From the NCBI GenBank assembly GCA_013349695.1, contig DUZD01000085.1, forward strand, positions 1 through 9,787: DNA of 9,787 bases, written 5' to 3'. The translations under genes and the position numbers were made by a program. Every line of letters starts with the position of its first letter. Position 1 is the stretch's first letter. This document shows, piece after piece, positions 1 through 6,227 of the stretch. Under the pieces are notes generated by a model. It saw nothing but the letters and a program-made list of their open reading frames with translations. It made no database searches and had not been told where the DNA came from. Origin of the DNA: Rhodospirillaceae bacterium. Lineage in GTDB: Bacteria; Pseudomonadota; Alphaproteobacteria; Rhodospirillales; 2-02-FULL-58-16.

Positions 1-126
1 CCCCGAACGTCAACCTCCAACCCTGTTGTGAAAAACCCGTCTCGAAAAACCGCCGTCAACCCGGCCAATACCGCTCGTCTCGCTCAAATCCGATGGCTAT
101 CATGAATAATTGGAACTAGGCAAATT

Positions 127-156
127 TTGAAGAGGTTTTCGATAGTGCGGTATAAG
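127..156 (+). promoter_or_regulatory. Possible sigma-70 promoter for the small ORF cluster
   Basis: TTGAAG (127-132) and TATAAG (151-156) are separated by 18 bases, a plausible -35/-10 pair. It would start transcription near 163 and give a leader of about 48 bases before the 49-aa ORF at 211. The region is AT-rich, so chance matches are common. Low confidence. Confidence 0.3.
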
Positions 157-210
157 GGGATGGTCTGGTGTGATGCGGTGTGATTGGGAGTCTCGGATTT
201 AGGAAGCAAT

Positions 211-360
211 ATGGTTGAAAACTGGATGGTTTTCACGGTATTGATGCTTTTTTTCTGGGTATTGTCGGTAAAACGAACAATCACTGATATCGCAAGCGAT
301 GTTACTCAAACTAAAATTGGGATGGTTGCAATAATAAATTATCTAAATATCGCGGTGTAA
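211..360 (+). CDS. Small hypothetical membrane protein, 49 aa
   Basis: Unrecognised short ORF with an ATG start, preceded by AGGA at 201-204 with a 6-base spacing, and a TAA stop at 358-360. The peptide opens with MVENWMVFTVLMLFFWVLSV, a hydrophobic segment (residues about 5-20) rich in aromatic and aliphatic residues. It is followed by the cationic KR and a polar stretch (TITDIASDVTQTK), and ends with a second, weaker hydrophobic stretch (about 37-49). This looks like a small inner-membrane protein with its charged middle in the cytoplasm. A possible promoter lies at 127-156 and another short ORF begins 9 bases downstream. Coding status rests on the ribosome site and the membrane-like composition only; a comparison across relatives would be decisive. 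No function is proposed. Confidence 0.45.
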   Translation: MVENWMVFTVLMLFFWVLSVKRTITDIASDVTQTKIGMVAIINYLNIAV

Positions 361-369
361 ACAGAAGGG

Positions 370-474
370 ATGAAGCAACTTAAAGGTGAATATTTCTTGG
401 AGATGATGAAAACGGTAATTAGTATGAAATGTATGGGGCACGATATTTGGAGACAGAAAGCAATTGACGGATGA
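370..474 (+). CDS. Doubtful small ORF, 34 aa
   Basis: Short ORF beginning MKQLKGEYFLEMMKTVISMK, stop TGA at 472-474. It starts 9 bases after the stop of the 49-aa ORF. The purine-rich GAAGGG upstream abuts the ATG, which is too close for a normal Shine-Dalgarno, so initiation here is doubtful. The peptide is methionine- and lysine-rich with no clear membrane segment or motif. It is listed because it lies collinear between two better-supported small ORFs. It could equally be non-coding spacer. Confidence 0.2.
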   Translation: MKQLKGEYFLEMMKTVISMKCMGHDIWRQKAIDG

Positions 475-586
475 TGCGCTCGCTGCAAAGGCGGTGCGAC
501 ATGAAAGCGAGGTTAGTTTAAGTGATAATTCGAGAAGTTATATGAGCACAGAGACTTGCCAGTGAGCGGGTGGAGAAACACCAGAA

Positions 587-760
587 ATGAAACAAATGTA
601 CCGAATGGCTTTGAAAGCATTGGTCCCGTTGATCGTGCTTTACATGCTCATCTTGTATGCCGGTTATGCCCTGATAGGCTGGGTTGATTCTGAAAAAGAC
701 GCACAAGGCGATGAGGTTTTGGAGGACCAATATTACTCCATAAAGCAGGACAGCCCTTAA
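587..760 (+). CDS. Small single-pass membrane protein, 57 aa
   Basis: Unrecognised small protein with an ATG start, preceded by GGAG at 572-575 (11-base spacing, slightly long), and a TAA stop at 758-760. Residues 1-10 carry K, R and K. Residues about 11-32 (ALVPLIVLYMLILYAGYALIGW) form one strong transmembrane helix, and residues 33-57 are a polar, acidic tail (DSEKDAQGDEVLEDQYY). By the positive-inside rule the N-terminus is cytoplasmic and the acidic tail periplasmic. The hydrophobic, polar and charged blocks are too orderly for random AT-rich DNA, which is the main coding evidence. It sits between the other small ORFs and the IS66 remnant. It could be a phage-type or toxin-like membrane peptide, but nothing here proves this. 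Confidence 0.5.
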   Translation: MKQMYRMALKALVPLIVLYMLILYAGYALIGWVDSEKDAQGDEVLEDQYYSIKQDSP

Positions 761-861
761 CAGGGCCTAACAGCGAGACAAAAGGTTCGTTTAACGGATA
801 ACGTTGACCAGAACCGAAGGCTTGTGCCGAAATTGGCGCCGACCAAAGCACCAAAATTATT

Positions 862-1271
862 GCCACCTCGACCACATAAACGACGCCGTCCTTGTCGGCC
901 TCGTAGAGCTTGCCGAAGCCGGCATGGCCGTCGGCGTGCAGGGCGCCCTTGAAGGCCTTCAAGTGTCCTTGCGGATGTTCTCCCTTGCGGTCCGGCGTAT
1001 AGCGGTAAAACACCGCCGGCGGATCGGCCCCGCCGTGTGGGCGTTCGTCCCTCGGGTACACCCATTGCCGCCCGGTCTTGGTCTTGCCCCGGCCGGGATC
1101 GAGTACCGGAACCGGCGTGTCGTCGCCGTGAATCCGCTCCGCCGCCAGAACGTGGGCCTCGACCGCGTCGACCAGGGGACGGACCAGTTCGGCGCATTTG
1201 CCCACCCAGCCGGCCAAAAGCATGCGGGGAAGATCCACGCCATCGCGCGCAAAAATCTGGCTTTGCCGGTA
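862..1271 (-). mobile_element. IS66 family transposase (TnpC) internal fragment
   Basis: Translation on the minus strand gives a clear internal piece of an IS66-type DDE transposase: RQSQIFARDGVDLPRMLLAG, then GKCAELVRPLVDAVEAHVLA, IHGDDTPVPVLDPGRGKTK and ADGHAGFGKLYEADKDGVVY. The block around DDTPVPVL and the ADGHAGF block carry two of the expected acidic catalytic positions. The alignable part stops abruptly after VVEVA near 862, before the usual CWAHVRRKF segment and the last catalytic glutamate. The N-terminal half of the transposase is also missing, and no tnpA or tnpB partner or terminal inverted repeat is visible. It is therefore a dead remnant about 136 codons long. On its 5' side it is fused in frame to the nuclease remnant, with the join inside the codons for YRRYRQSQ (about 1260-1280). 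Confidence 0.85.
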
Positions 1272-1664
1272 CCGGCGGTAGGCCACCGCCAAGCCGCCGG
1301 CGACGAGTTCGCGGCCCAGGTCCCGCCCGCCGGCCAGACAGACGGCGACGGAGCACTTGTAGGAATCCCGTGCCCGTTCCTGGCAGACCACGATCTTCCC
1401 CCCGACCAGCCGCGCCATGGCCTGCTTGGCGGCCTGCCCGCGGGCTCATTCCTTGCCGCTGGCGCCGGTGCAGGCCTGGTTCCATTCCGGCGCGTCGATG
1501 CCGGAGATCCGCACCTCGACGCCGCCACGGCACCACTTCTCCTCGAGTACGCCGCCGACCGCCAGTGAATCCCCGTCGATGACACAGGCCTTGCCGGTAA
1601 TGCTGGCGTCGGCATACGCCTGTGAAATAGCTAAAAAGCCAGCCAGGATTGCGGCGATGCGTAT
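1272..1664 (-). pseudogene. Secreted SNase-type thermonuclease, decayed and 3'-truncated
   Basis: Minus-strand reading from 1664 gives a signal-peptide-like IRIAAILAGFLAISQAYADA, then the staphylococcal-nuclease signatures CVIDGDSLAV, VRISGIDAPEWNQACTG and CQERARDSY, and the C-terminal GRELVAGGLAVAYRRY. Three defects are visible. The expected start codon position reads ATA (1664-1662), with a purine-rich AGAGG just upstream. An in-frame TGA (1448-1446) stands where the family usually has Trp after GKE. The arginine expected in the Y-G-R region is Cys (TGC, 1355-1353). The C-terminal tail is replaced by IS66 transposase sequence. An intact relative would be exported and would cut DNA or RNA with calcium. 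The frame after the TGA stays open into the IS66 piece, so an internal ATG at 1418-1416 could in principle give a chimeric ORF, but a functional product is unlikely. Confidence 0.8.
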
Positions 1665-1850
1665 CTGCCTCTACCGTTTAGACTGCCCCAAGCCGTCTCT
1701 GTATGAGAACATTTAGAAAACGACATTGCATGGATTTTGCACGCATCAGGCCGCATGTTCTTGCGACATTCCGCCGCAAATTGCCAAATTTCCACCGCCC
1801 GATCATCATCCTCAAATGATGGAAAGTATTGGTTTCCCTAGGGGTTCCGG

Positions 1851-1925
1851 TGGTGGGCGCGGCTGGGATTGAACCAGCGACCCCTACGATGTCAACGTAG
1901 TGCTCTCCCACTGAGCTACGCGCCC
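1851..1925 (-). tRNA. tRNA-Val (anticodon GAC)
   Basis: The minus strand reads as a complete cloverleaf: acceptor GGGCGCG pairing with CGCGCCC, a D-arm with AGCTCAGTGGGAGAGC, an anticodon arm CTACG-TTGACAT-CGTAG with anticodon GAC, and a T-arm CTGGTTCAATCCCAG. It ends with discriminator A and an encoded CCA (1853-1851). GAC reads the valine codon GUC. A good promoter lies upstream at 1963-1991. The accessory sequence (nuclease/IS66 debris and AT-rich DNA) lies on its 3' side, the side where tRNA-targeting elements integrate. No second copy of the tRNA 3' end is visible in the window. Confidence 0.97.
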
Positions 1926-1962
1926 GGTTTCCGGCGGCAAGGCGAGTCGCCGCAAGCCAGGC

Positions 1963-1991
1963 CTTTTAGTCCCAACGCCGCCGCTTGGCAA
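1963..1991 (-). promoter_or_regulatory. Probable sigma-70 promoter of tRNA-Val
   Basis: On the minus strand, TTGCCA (1991-1986, five of six consensus positions) and TAAAAG (1968-1963) are spaced by exactly 17 bases. Transcription would start near 1956, giving a leader of about 30 bases ahead of the tRNA 5' end at 1925. Position and spacing fit a stable-RNA promoter; the -10 is imperfect. Confidence 0.5.
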
Positions 1992-2129
1992 GGCGCGCTT
2001 GGCGGCGCCAAGGCACACTTAACCATTGCGCCGGCGGGCCGGGGGGGCTAACAGAGCGGACAGAACCGTGATACCCTTTTAAGATACTCTTGTCGGCCCG
2101 GCCGGCAACGACAATAACCGGAGATCATC

Positions 2130-3041
2130 TTGCCTCCCGACAATCACGGACATCCGCCGAAAAGCGGTGAGACCGGTGCCGCCCCGTACGCCATCCTGGC
2201 GCCGGACCGGCAAACCTTGCCCTTGGTATTCGCATCGCCGCACAGCGGCCGCGACTATACCGACGAATTCCTCGCCAAATCCCGGCTCAATATTTTAGAG
2301 ATCAGGCGCTCCGAGGACGCTTTCGTCGACGAGCTGTTCGACGCCGCTCCAGAACTCGGCGCGCCGATGATTAAAGCCCTTTTCCCGCGCGCCTACCTCG
2401 ATCCCAACCGCCGGTCCTGGGAGCTTGACCGCGAGATGTACTCGGACCCCCTGCCCGTTTTTACTTTCGAGATCATAGAATCCTCGCCACACCTCGCCGC
2501 CGGTCTCGGCTGCATCCCCCGCATCATCACCAGCGGCGAGAAAATCTATCGCGGCCAAATCCGTTTCGAGGAGGCCAAACGGCGCATGGAAACCTATTAC
2601 GTCCCTTATCACCATGCCCTCGAAGGCCTCCTGGAAAAGACCCGGGAACAGTTCGGCGGCTGTCTTTTGATCGACTGTCACTCGATGCCTTCCATCGGCG
2701 GCCCCAAGGACAAGGATTACGGCGACGAGCGCGTCGATATGGTCCTCGGCGATTGCAACGGCACCGCCTGCCTGCCCGAGATCACCGCCGCCGCCGAGAC
2801 GGCGCTTACCGAAATGGGTTTCGTGGTGACCCGCAACAACCCTTATTCCGGCGGCTACACGACCCGCCATTACGGCAATATCGCGAACCGCGTTCACGCC
2901 CTGCAGGTCGAAATCAACCGGGCGCTTTACATGGACGAACTGGCTTTCCAGCGCGGCCCCGGCATGCCCGCCCTGAAGCAACAAATCGGGCGCTTGATCG
3001 AAGCCCTGGCCGCCGCCGCCCGCCGCGTCCTGGCGGCATGA
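2130..3041 (+). CDS. N-formylglutamate amidohydrolase family protein
   Basis: 303 aa, cytoplasmic, typical length for the FGase family, which hydrolyses N-formyl-L-glutamate or related N-acyl amino acids and is related to zinc carboxypeptidases. Visible family blocks: ASPHSGRDY (35-43, the metal-ligand PHSG), IRRSEDAFVDELF (58-70), FPRAYLDPNRRSWELD (85-100), IDCHSMPSIGG (181-191, catalytic/metal DCHSM), NNPYSGGYTTRHYG (236-249) and LQVEINR (258-264). Start is TTG at 2130, set by GGAG at 2120-2123 with 6-base spacing; no ATG fits better. The stop overlaps the start of the acetyltransferase gene (ATGA at 3038-3041), so the two are coupled. No hut genes surround it, so a role in histidine degradation is not supported; broader formyl- or acyl-amino acid turnover is equally possible. 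Confidence 0.92.
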   Translation: MPPDNHGHPPKSGETGAAPYAILAPDRQTLPLVFASPHSGRDYTDEFLAKSRLNILEIRRSEDAFVDELFDAAPELGAPMIKALFPRAYLDPNRRSWELDREMYSDPLPVFTFEIIESSPHLAAGLGCIPRIITSGEKIYRGQIRFEEAKRRMETYYVPYHHALEGLLEKTREQFGGCLLIDCHSMPSIGGPKDKDYGDERVDMVLGDCNGTACLPEITAAAETALTEMGFVVTRNNPYSGGYTTRHYGNIANRVHALQVEINRALYMDELAFQRGPGMPALKQQIGRLIEALAAAARRVLAA

Positions 3042-3589
3042 AAGCCAACGCCGGTGAAATCCCAATCAGAGATTCAACCGACGGCGACATGGCGGCGGTG
3101 CGGTCCATCTATGCCCATCATGTGCAAAACGGCCTTGCCAGTTTCGAGGAGGTGGCGCCCGATCCGGCCGAAATGGCGCGCCGCCGGCAAGCCGTCCTGA
3201 AAGGGGGGTTTCCCTTTCGCGTCGCCGAACTCCGGGGCACGGTAAAGGGTTTTGCCCATGCCGGACCCTACCGCCACCGGCCGGCCTACCGGTTCAGCGT
3301 CGAAAATTCCATTTACGTGGCTCCCGACGCCCTCGGCTTGGGGCTTGGGCGGCTTTTGCTCGCCGATTTGATCGAACGGTGCACGGCCCTTGGCCACCGC
3401 CAGATGATCGCCATCATCGGCGATTCAGGCAACGCCGCCTCGATCAGCCTGCACGCCAACCTAGGCTTCCGGGAGGTCGGCGTCATCAAGTCCGCCGGCT
3501 TCAAGTTTGGCCGCTGGGTCGATTCGGTGATCATGCAACGGCCCCTGGGCGACGGCGGCGACAGCCCGCCGGGGGATTTGAGGCGGTAA
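3038..3589 (+). CDS. GNAT N-acetyltransferase, phosphinothricin acetyltransferase type
   Basis: 183 aa, the usual size for the PAT/YncA branch of GNAT enzymes, which transfer acetyl from acetyl-CoA to an amino group of a small amino-acid-like substrate. Family blocks: IRDSTDGDMAAVRSIYAHHV (10-29), NGLASFEE (31-38, substrate-side loop typical of PAT), the hallmark YRHRPAYRFSVENSIYV (78-94), acetyl-CoA motif LGLGLGRLLL (99-108), and IAIIGDSGNAASISLHANLG (124-143) followed by FREVG. The start ATG overlaps the amidohydrolase stop codon in ATGA, so translation is likely coupled. Homologs act on phosphinothricin, methionine sulfoximine or sulfone, or arylalkylamines; the natural substrate here is unknown. 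Pairing with an N-acyl amino-acid hydrolase hints at amino-acid acylation and deacylation, which is inference. The C-terminal tail after RPLG is Gly/Asp/Pro-rich and probably disordered. Confidence 0.9.
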   Translation: MKANAGEIPIRDSTDGDMAAVRSIYAHHVQNGLASFEEVAPDPAEMARRRQAVLKGGFPFRVAELRGTVKGFAHAGPYRHRPAYRFSVENSIYVAPDALGLGLGRLLLADLIERCTALGHRQMIAIIGDSGNAASISLHANLGFREVGVIKSAGFKFGRWVDSVIMQRPLGDGGDSPPGDLRR

Positions 3590-3601
3590 AAATCCGTCCT
3601 T

Positions 3602-3617
3602 TGGCACGGCCATTGCT
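3602..3617 (+). promoter_or_regulatory. Sigma-54 (RpoN) -24/-12 promoter
   Basis: TGGCACG at 3602-3608, four bases (GCCA), then TTGCT at 3613-3617: a full match to the consensus TGGCACG-N4-TTGCW, with the invariant GG (3603-3604) and GC (3615-3616) at canonical spacing. Transcription should start about 12 bases after the GC, near 3628. That leaves a roughly 19-base leader containing AGGAG (3634-3638) before the TTG start at 3647. It begins 12 bases after the acetyltransferase stop. Sigma-54 promoters need an enhancer-binding activator; its site would lie upstream inside the acetyltransferase gene and was not identified. Confidence 0.85.
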
Positions 3618-3646
3618 TCATTCCCTTTGGGATAGGAGACAATGGC

Positions 3647-4510
3647 TTGAGACGGATACTTCCAACGCTCGTTCTGGCGATCGCCGCAAACGCCTATGCC
3701 GGCCTCGGCCCGGTATCGGCGGCGCCTTCACAAGGCCTTGATGATCCTTGGCAAACCTGCATCAGGGAGACGGCCAGGGTGGAACGGGCGGAGGGCATTC
3801 CGAAAGACCTCCTGAGAGCCATCGCCTTGATCGAATCGGGACGCTGGGACAGCCGGAAACAGGCAAATGTTGCCTGGCCATGGACCGTTACCGCCAAAGG
3901 CGAGGGCCGCTATTTCGCGACCAAACGGGACGCCATAACCGCCGTCCTCGAGCTCTGGTCGGAGAACGTCACCAACATCGACGTCGGCTGCCTGCAGGTT
4001 AATCTCCATTACCACGGCGGCGCCTTCGCCAACCTCGAAGAGGCGTTCGAGCCGAGCCGCAACGTCGCCTATGGCGCCAAATACCTCAAGAGCATGTACC
4101 ATGCCAGCCGCTCCTGGAGCCAAGCGGCGGGCTATTATCACTCGACCAGGCCCGAGCGCGGCCTCCCTTACAAGGCAAAGGTCCTGAAGCTGTGGACCCG
4201 GCAACCGCGAAACCGCTTGCCGGCCGCCATCGACAGGGCCAGGACCGCCGCCTTCAACGCCCGCTGGAAGGCCGGCCGCGCCGCCGGTCTCGTCGCCGGC
4301 GCGGGGACGAAACGCCTCGACCAGATGGCGGCATGGCGGCAAGGCCGTCCGCTGGCGGTCACCCACCTGGCGGCCATGCAAAGGGCCAGGATGGCCGCCC
4401 TTCGCAAACGCGAGCTGATGAAATCGGGCGAGGGCGAAGCCGAATTCGCCGCCCGCCGCCTGGCGAAGCTGAAAGCCTACCGCCTTCCGAGCCGCGCCGG
4501 CGCTTACTAG
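3647..4510 (+). CDS. Secreted lytic transglycosylase, SLT domain
   Basis: 287 aa. An N-terminal signal peptide (RRILPTLVLAIAANAYAGLG, cleavage probably after one of the AYA/SAA sites by about residue 26) sends it to the periplasm, where it would cleave the MurNAc-GlcNAc bond of peptidoglycan to form 1,6-anhydro ends. SLT fold marks: RAIALIESGRWD (58-69) with catalytic Glu63; GCLQVNLHYH (114-123), equivalent to the GxxQIN motif; NVAYGAKYLK (139-148); and WSQAAGYYHS (157-166), equivalent to the AAYNAG segment. Residues about 185-287 are a basic Ala/Arg-rich tail without a recognised domain. Start TTG is fixed by AGGAG at 3634-3638 with 8-base spacing; the nearby ATG at 3642 hits TGA after one further codon. 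The perfect sigma-54 promoter upstream suggests a flagellar or other envelope-assembly role. The stop codon overlaps that of the convergent glycosyltransferase gene. Confidence 0.88.
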   Translation: MRRILPTLVLAIAANAYAGLGPVSAAPSQGLDDPWQTCIRETARVERAEGIPKDLLRAIALIESGRWDSRKQANVAWPWTVTAKGEGRYFATKRDAITAVLELWSENVTNIDVGCLQVNLHYHGGAFANLEEAFEPSRNVAYGAKYLKSMYHASRSWSQAAGYYHSTRPERGLPYKAKVLKLWTRQPRNRLPAAIDRARTAAFNARWKAGRAAGLVAGAGTKRLDQMAAWRQGRPLAVTHLAAMQRARMAALRKRELMKSGEGEAEFAARRLAKLKAYRLPSRAGAY

Positions 4511-6180
4511 CCTGTTTCAAGATTGCTCGGCGCGTGGATTCCCTTGGCACCGCAGGCCTCGAGGAAAAACCGCTGCCATTCGCCGACGACTTTGGCGTCT
4601 TCGAACAAGGCGCCGTTGCGGTCAAGGATTTTGCCGCGGACTTCGTCGCCGAACGTTTTATCCATGGCCAATCGAAGGGCAAGGGCGACGTAATCGTCCG
4701 GCGTCTCGGCGATGCATTCGGCGATCCCGATCTGTTTTTGGATGGCGGCGCAAAGGCGCCCGCGCATCAGGTCCGTGGGCATGGTGACGACCGGCGTACC
4801 CACGCTCAAGGCCTCATAAGTGGTGTTGCCGCCGTTGAACTGGGGAATGTCGAGGCTGACATCGACGCAGGCCAGGAGAGCCAGAAAATCCTTTTGCGGC
4901 TGTCTCGGGATGAACTGGATGCGCTCCGTCACGTCGGGCATGTTTTTCTGGAAACGCGCCATGAGAAAGCGGTTCCAACTTTTTTCGACGCCGCTGACGA
5001 CCAGCAGCCGGCCTTGCGGATCGGCGCGCAGAATGGCCGCCAGAATCGCGTCGAAATCCGGGTGCAGCTTGAACAGGTACTGAGCGATAAGGTAATAGCG
5101 GCGCCCCTCGTCGAGTCCGAAGTCGGCGCGGCTTTTGGGCTTCTCGCCGATTTCGGGCTGGTAATAATAGGTTGGCAGCGTTTTCAGCCGGTAAAGGGTC
5201 TCGCGGTAGTGTTGGTCCGCCTCTTCGCTCTCCATGGCCTCGGCGGAAACGAAATAATCCAAATTGGGGTTGCCGGTGGTCACCGGGTGTCCCCAGGACA
5301 CGCACTGAACGGGCGCCAAGCGGGCGAAAGCGAGGCAGTAGGTGAAGCTGTCCATGCCGATTTCGGGATAGACGACGACATCGAGCGTTTCGGCGGCGAT
5401 GCCGCGGCGCGCTTTTTCCAGGTTGCGCGGCAGGATGATGACACGGTCGGCGCTTTCGGCGATGCTCAAGGTCATCCGGTCGGACCGGTAGGGGACCAAG
5501 GCGACGGTGACGTGGAAGATGCCGCGGTCCAGCTTGGCGATCAGGCCCCGGTTCAACCGGCCGATGGAGTGGTCGAAAAAAAAGGTCGAAATGAAACCGA
5601 CCTTGATCCGCGGTTCTTGATCGCGCCGGCGGGGCTGTTTGCAATGCGGCGCGACGGAGGCCAGGGCCGGGTCGCTTTTCAGGTAAAGATCGGCGAGGGC
5701 GTCATATAACGGCCGGTCGTTGTTGCCGTGATAGGCGAGGTAGAACAGGGTTCCGCCGTCGGCGGGCGGGTTGCTGATCTTCAGGCCGGCCTGGCCGAGC
5801 GCCGTCAGCGCCCGCGCCACGCGCCCCCTCAAGATGGCGATCTGTTCCCTGGATTCGACCATCGGCGGCAGGGCGATGGCCATCTTGAGGCGGAGCCAGT
5901 CCCGAGGTTGATAAACCTGCACCATGCCGAAACAGGCGAGGGCGCGGACAAGATCGCACTGACGCAGGAACAGATTGCCGAGATCGAGATGGGCTTCGAC
6001 GAAGGTCGGATCGGTGGCCGTCGCCAGGGTTAAATGCCGTTTCGCCGCTTCCGAATCGCCCGCCGCCCGCAACCGAGAGCCGAGCTCGGCGTGCAGCCTG
6101 GGATTGCCGGGATCTTTTTCAAGCGCCTCCCTGATCCGGCCGATGGGGTCTTTGGTTTCGCCGTCCCGTTTCTCGTCCAC
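4507..6180 (-). CDS. TPR-containing SPINDLY/OGT-like (GT41) glycosyltransferase
   Basis: 557 aa from the preferred GTG at 6180. Residues about 8-90 form two to three TPR-like helical repeats (EKDPGNPRLHAELGSRLRAA, TDPTFVEAHLDLGNLFLRQ). The C-terminal two thirds match the O-GlcNAc-transferase/HMW1C catalytic region: KVGFISTFFFDHSIGR (193-208), DVVVYPEIGMDSFTY, PVQCVSWGHPVTTGNPNLDY (290-309), AQYLFKLHPDFD with the conserved nucleotide-sugar-binding Lys (371), and DIPQFNGGNTTYEALSVGTP followed by VVTMP (445-469). Such enzymes transfer sugar from UDP-GlcNAc or UDP-Glc to Ser/Thr or Asn; bacterial ones often modify surface or flagellar proteins in the cytoplasm before export. GGGAG at 6189-6193 with 8-base spacing favours the GTG at 6180. 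A longer start (GTG at 6222, 571 aa) has no ribosome site and adds a Gly/Glu-rich stretch. Its gene ends convergently in the transglycosylase gene with a 4-base overlap. Confidence 0.85.
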   Translation of the reverse strand: MDEKRDGETKDPIGRIREALEKDPGNPRLHAELGSRLRAAGDSEAAKRHLTLATATDPTFVEAHLDLGNLFLRQCDLVRALACFGMVQVYQPRDWLRLKMAIALPPMVESREQIAILRGRVARALTALGQAGLKISNPPADGGTLFYLAYHGNNDRPLYDALADLYLKSDPALASVAPHCKQPRRRDQEPRIKVGFISTFFFDHSIGRLNRGLIAKLDRGIFHVTVALVPYRSDRMTLSIAESADRVIILPRNLEKARRGIAAETLDVVVYPEIGMDSFTYCLAFARLAPVQCVSWGHPVTTGNPNLDYFVSAEAMESEEADQHYRETLYRLKTLPTYYYQPEIGEKPKSRADFGLDEGRRYYLIAQYLFKLHPDFDAILAAILRADPQGRLLVVSGVEKSWNRFLMARFQKNMPDVTERIQFIPRQPQKDFLALLACVDVSLDIPQFNGGNTTYEALSVGTPVVTMPTDLMRGRLCAAIQKQIGIAECIAETPDDYVALALRLAMDKTFGDEVRGKILDRNGALFEDAKVVGEWQRFFLEACGAKGIHAPSNLETG

Positions 6181-6227
6181 TTGCTCTTCTCCCGGCCCTT
6201 CGCCGCGTCCCAGGGAGGCCACGGGAC

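Noticed and set aside
84..730. Minus-strand frames at 84-284 and 518-730
   Set aside because: They run antisense to the better-supported small + strand membrane ORFs and lack convincing starts or motifs.
753..766. GCCCT-TAAC-AGGGC hairpin at the end of the 57-aa ORF as a terminator
   Set aside because: The stem is only 5 bp, the stop codon lies in the loop, and no T-run follows.
804..1568. Long + strand frame opposite the nuclease/IS66 remnants
   Set aside because: The minus strand carries clear SNase and IS66 motifs here; the + frame is a GC-rich antisense shadow without family signatures.
1678..1911. Minus-strand frame reading through the tRNA gene (VAGSIPAAPT)
   Set aside because: This peptide is the usual translation artefact of tRNA T-arm and acceptor sequence; the tRNA is the real feature.
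4192..5709. 505-codon + strand frame across the end of the transglycosylase and into the glycosyltransferase gene
   Set aside because: It is out of frame with the transglycosylase and antisense to the well-supported GT41 enzyme; composition is typical of a shadow frame.
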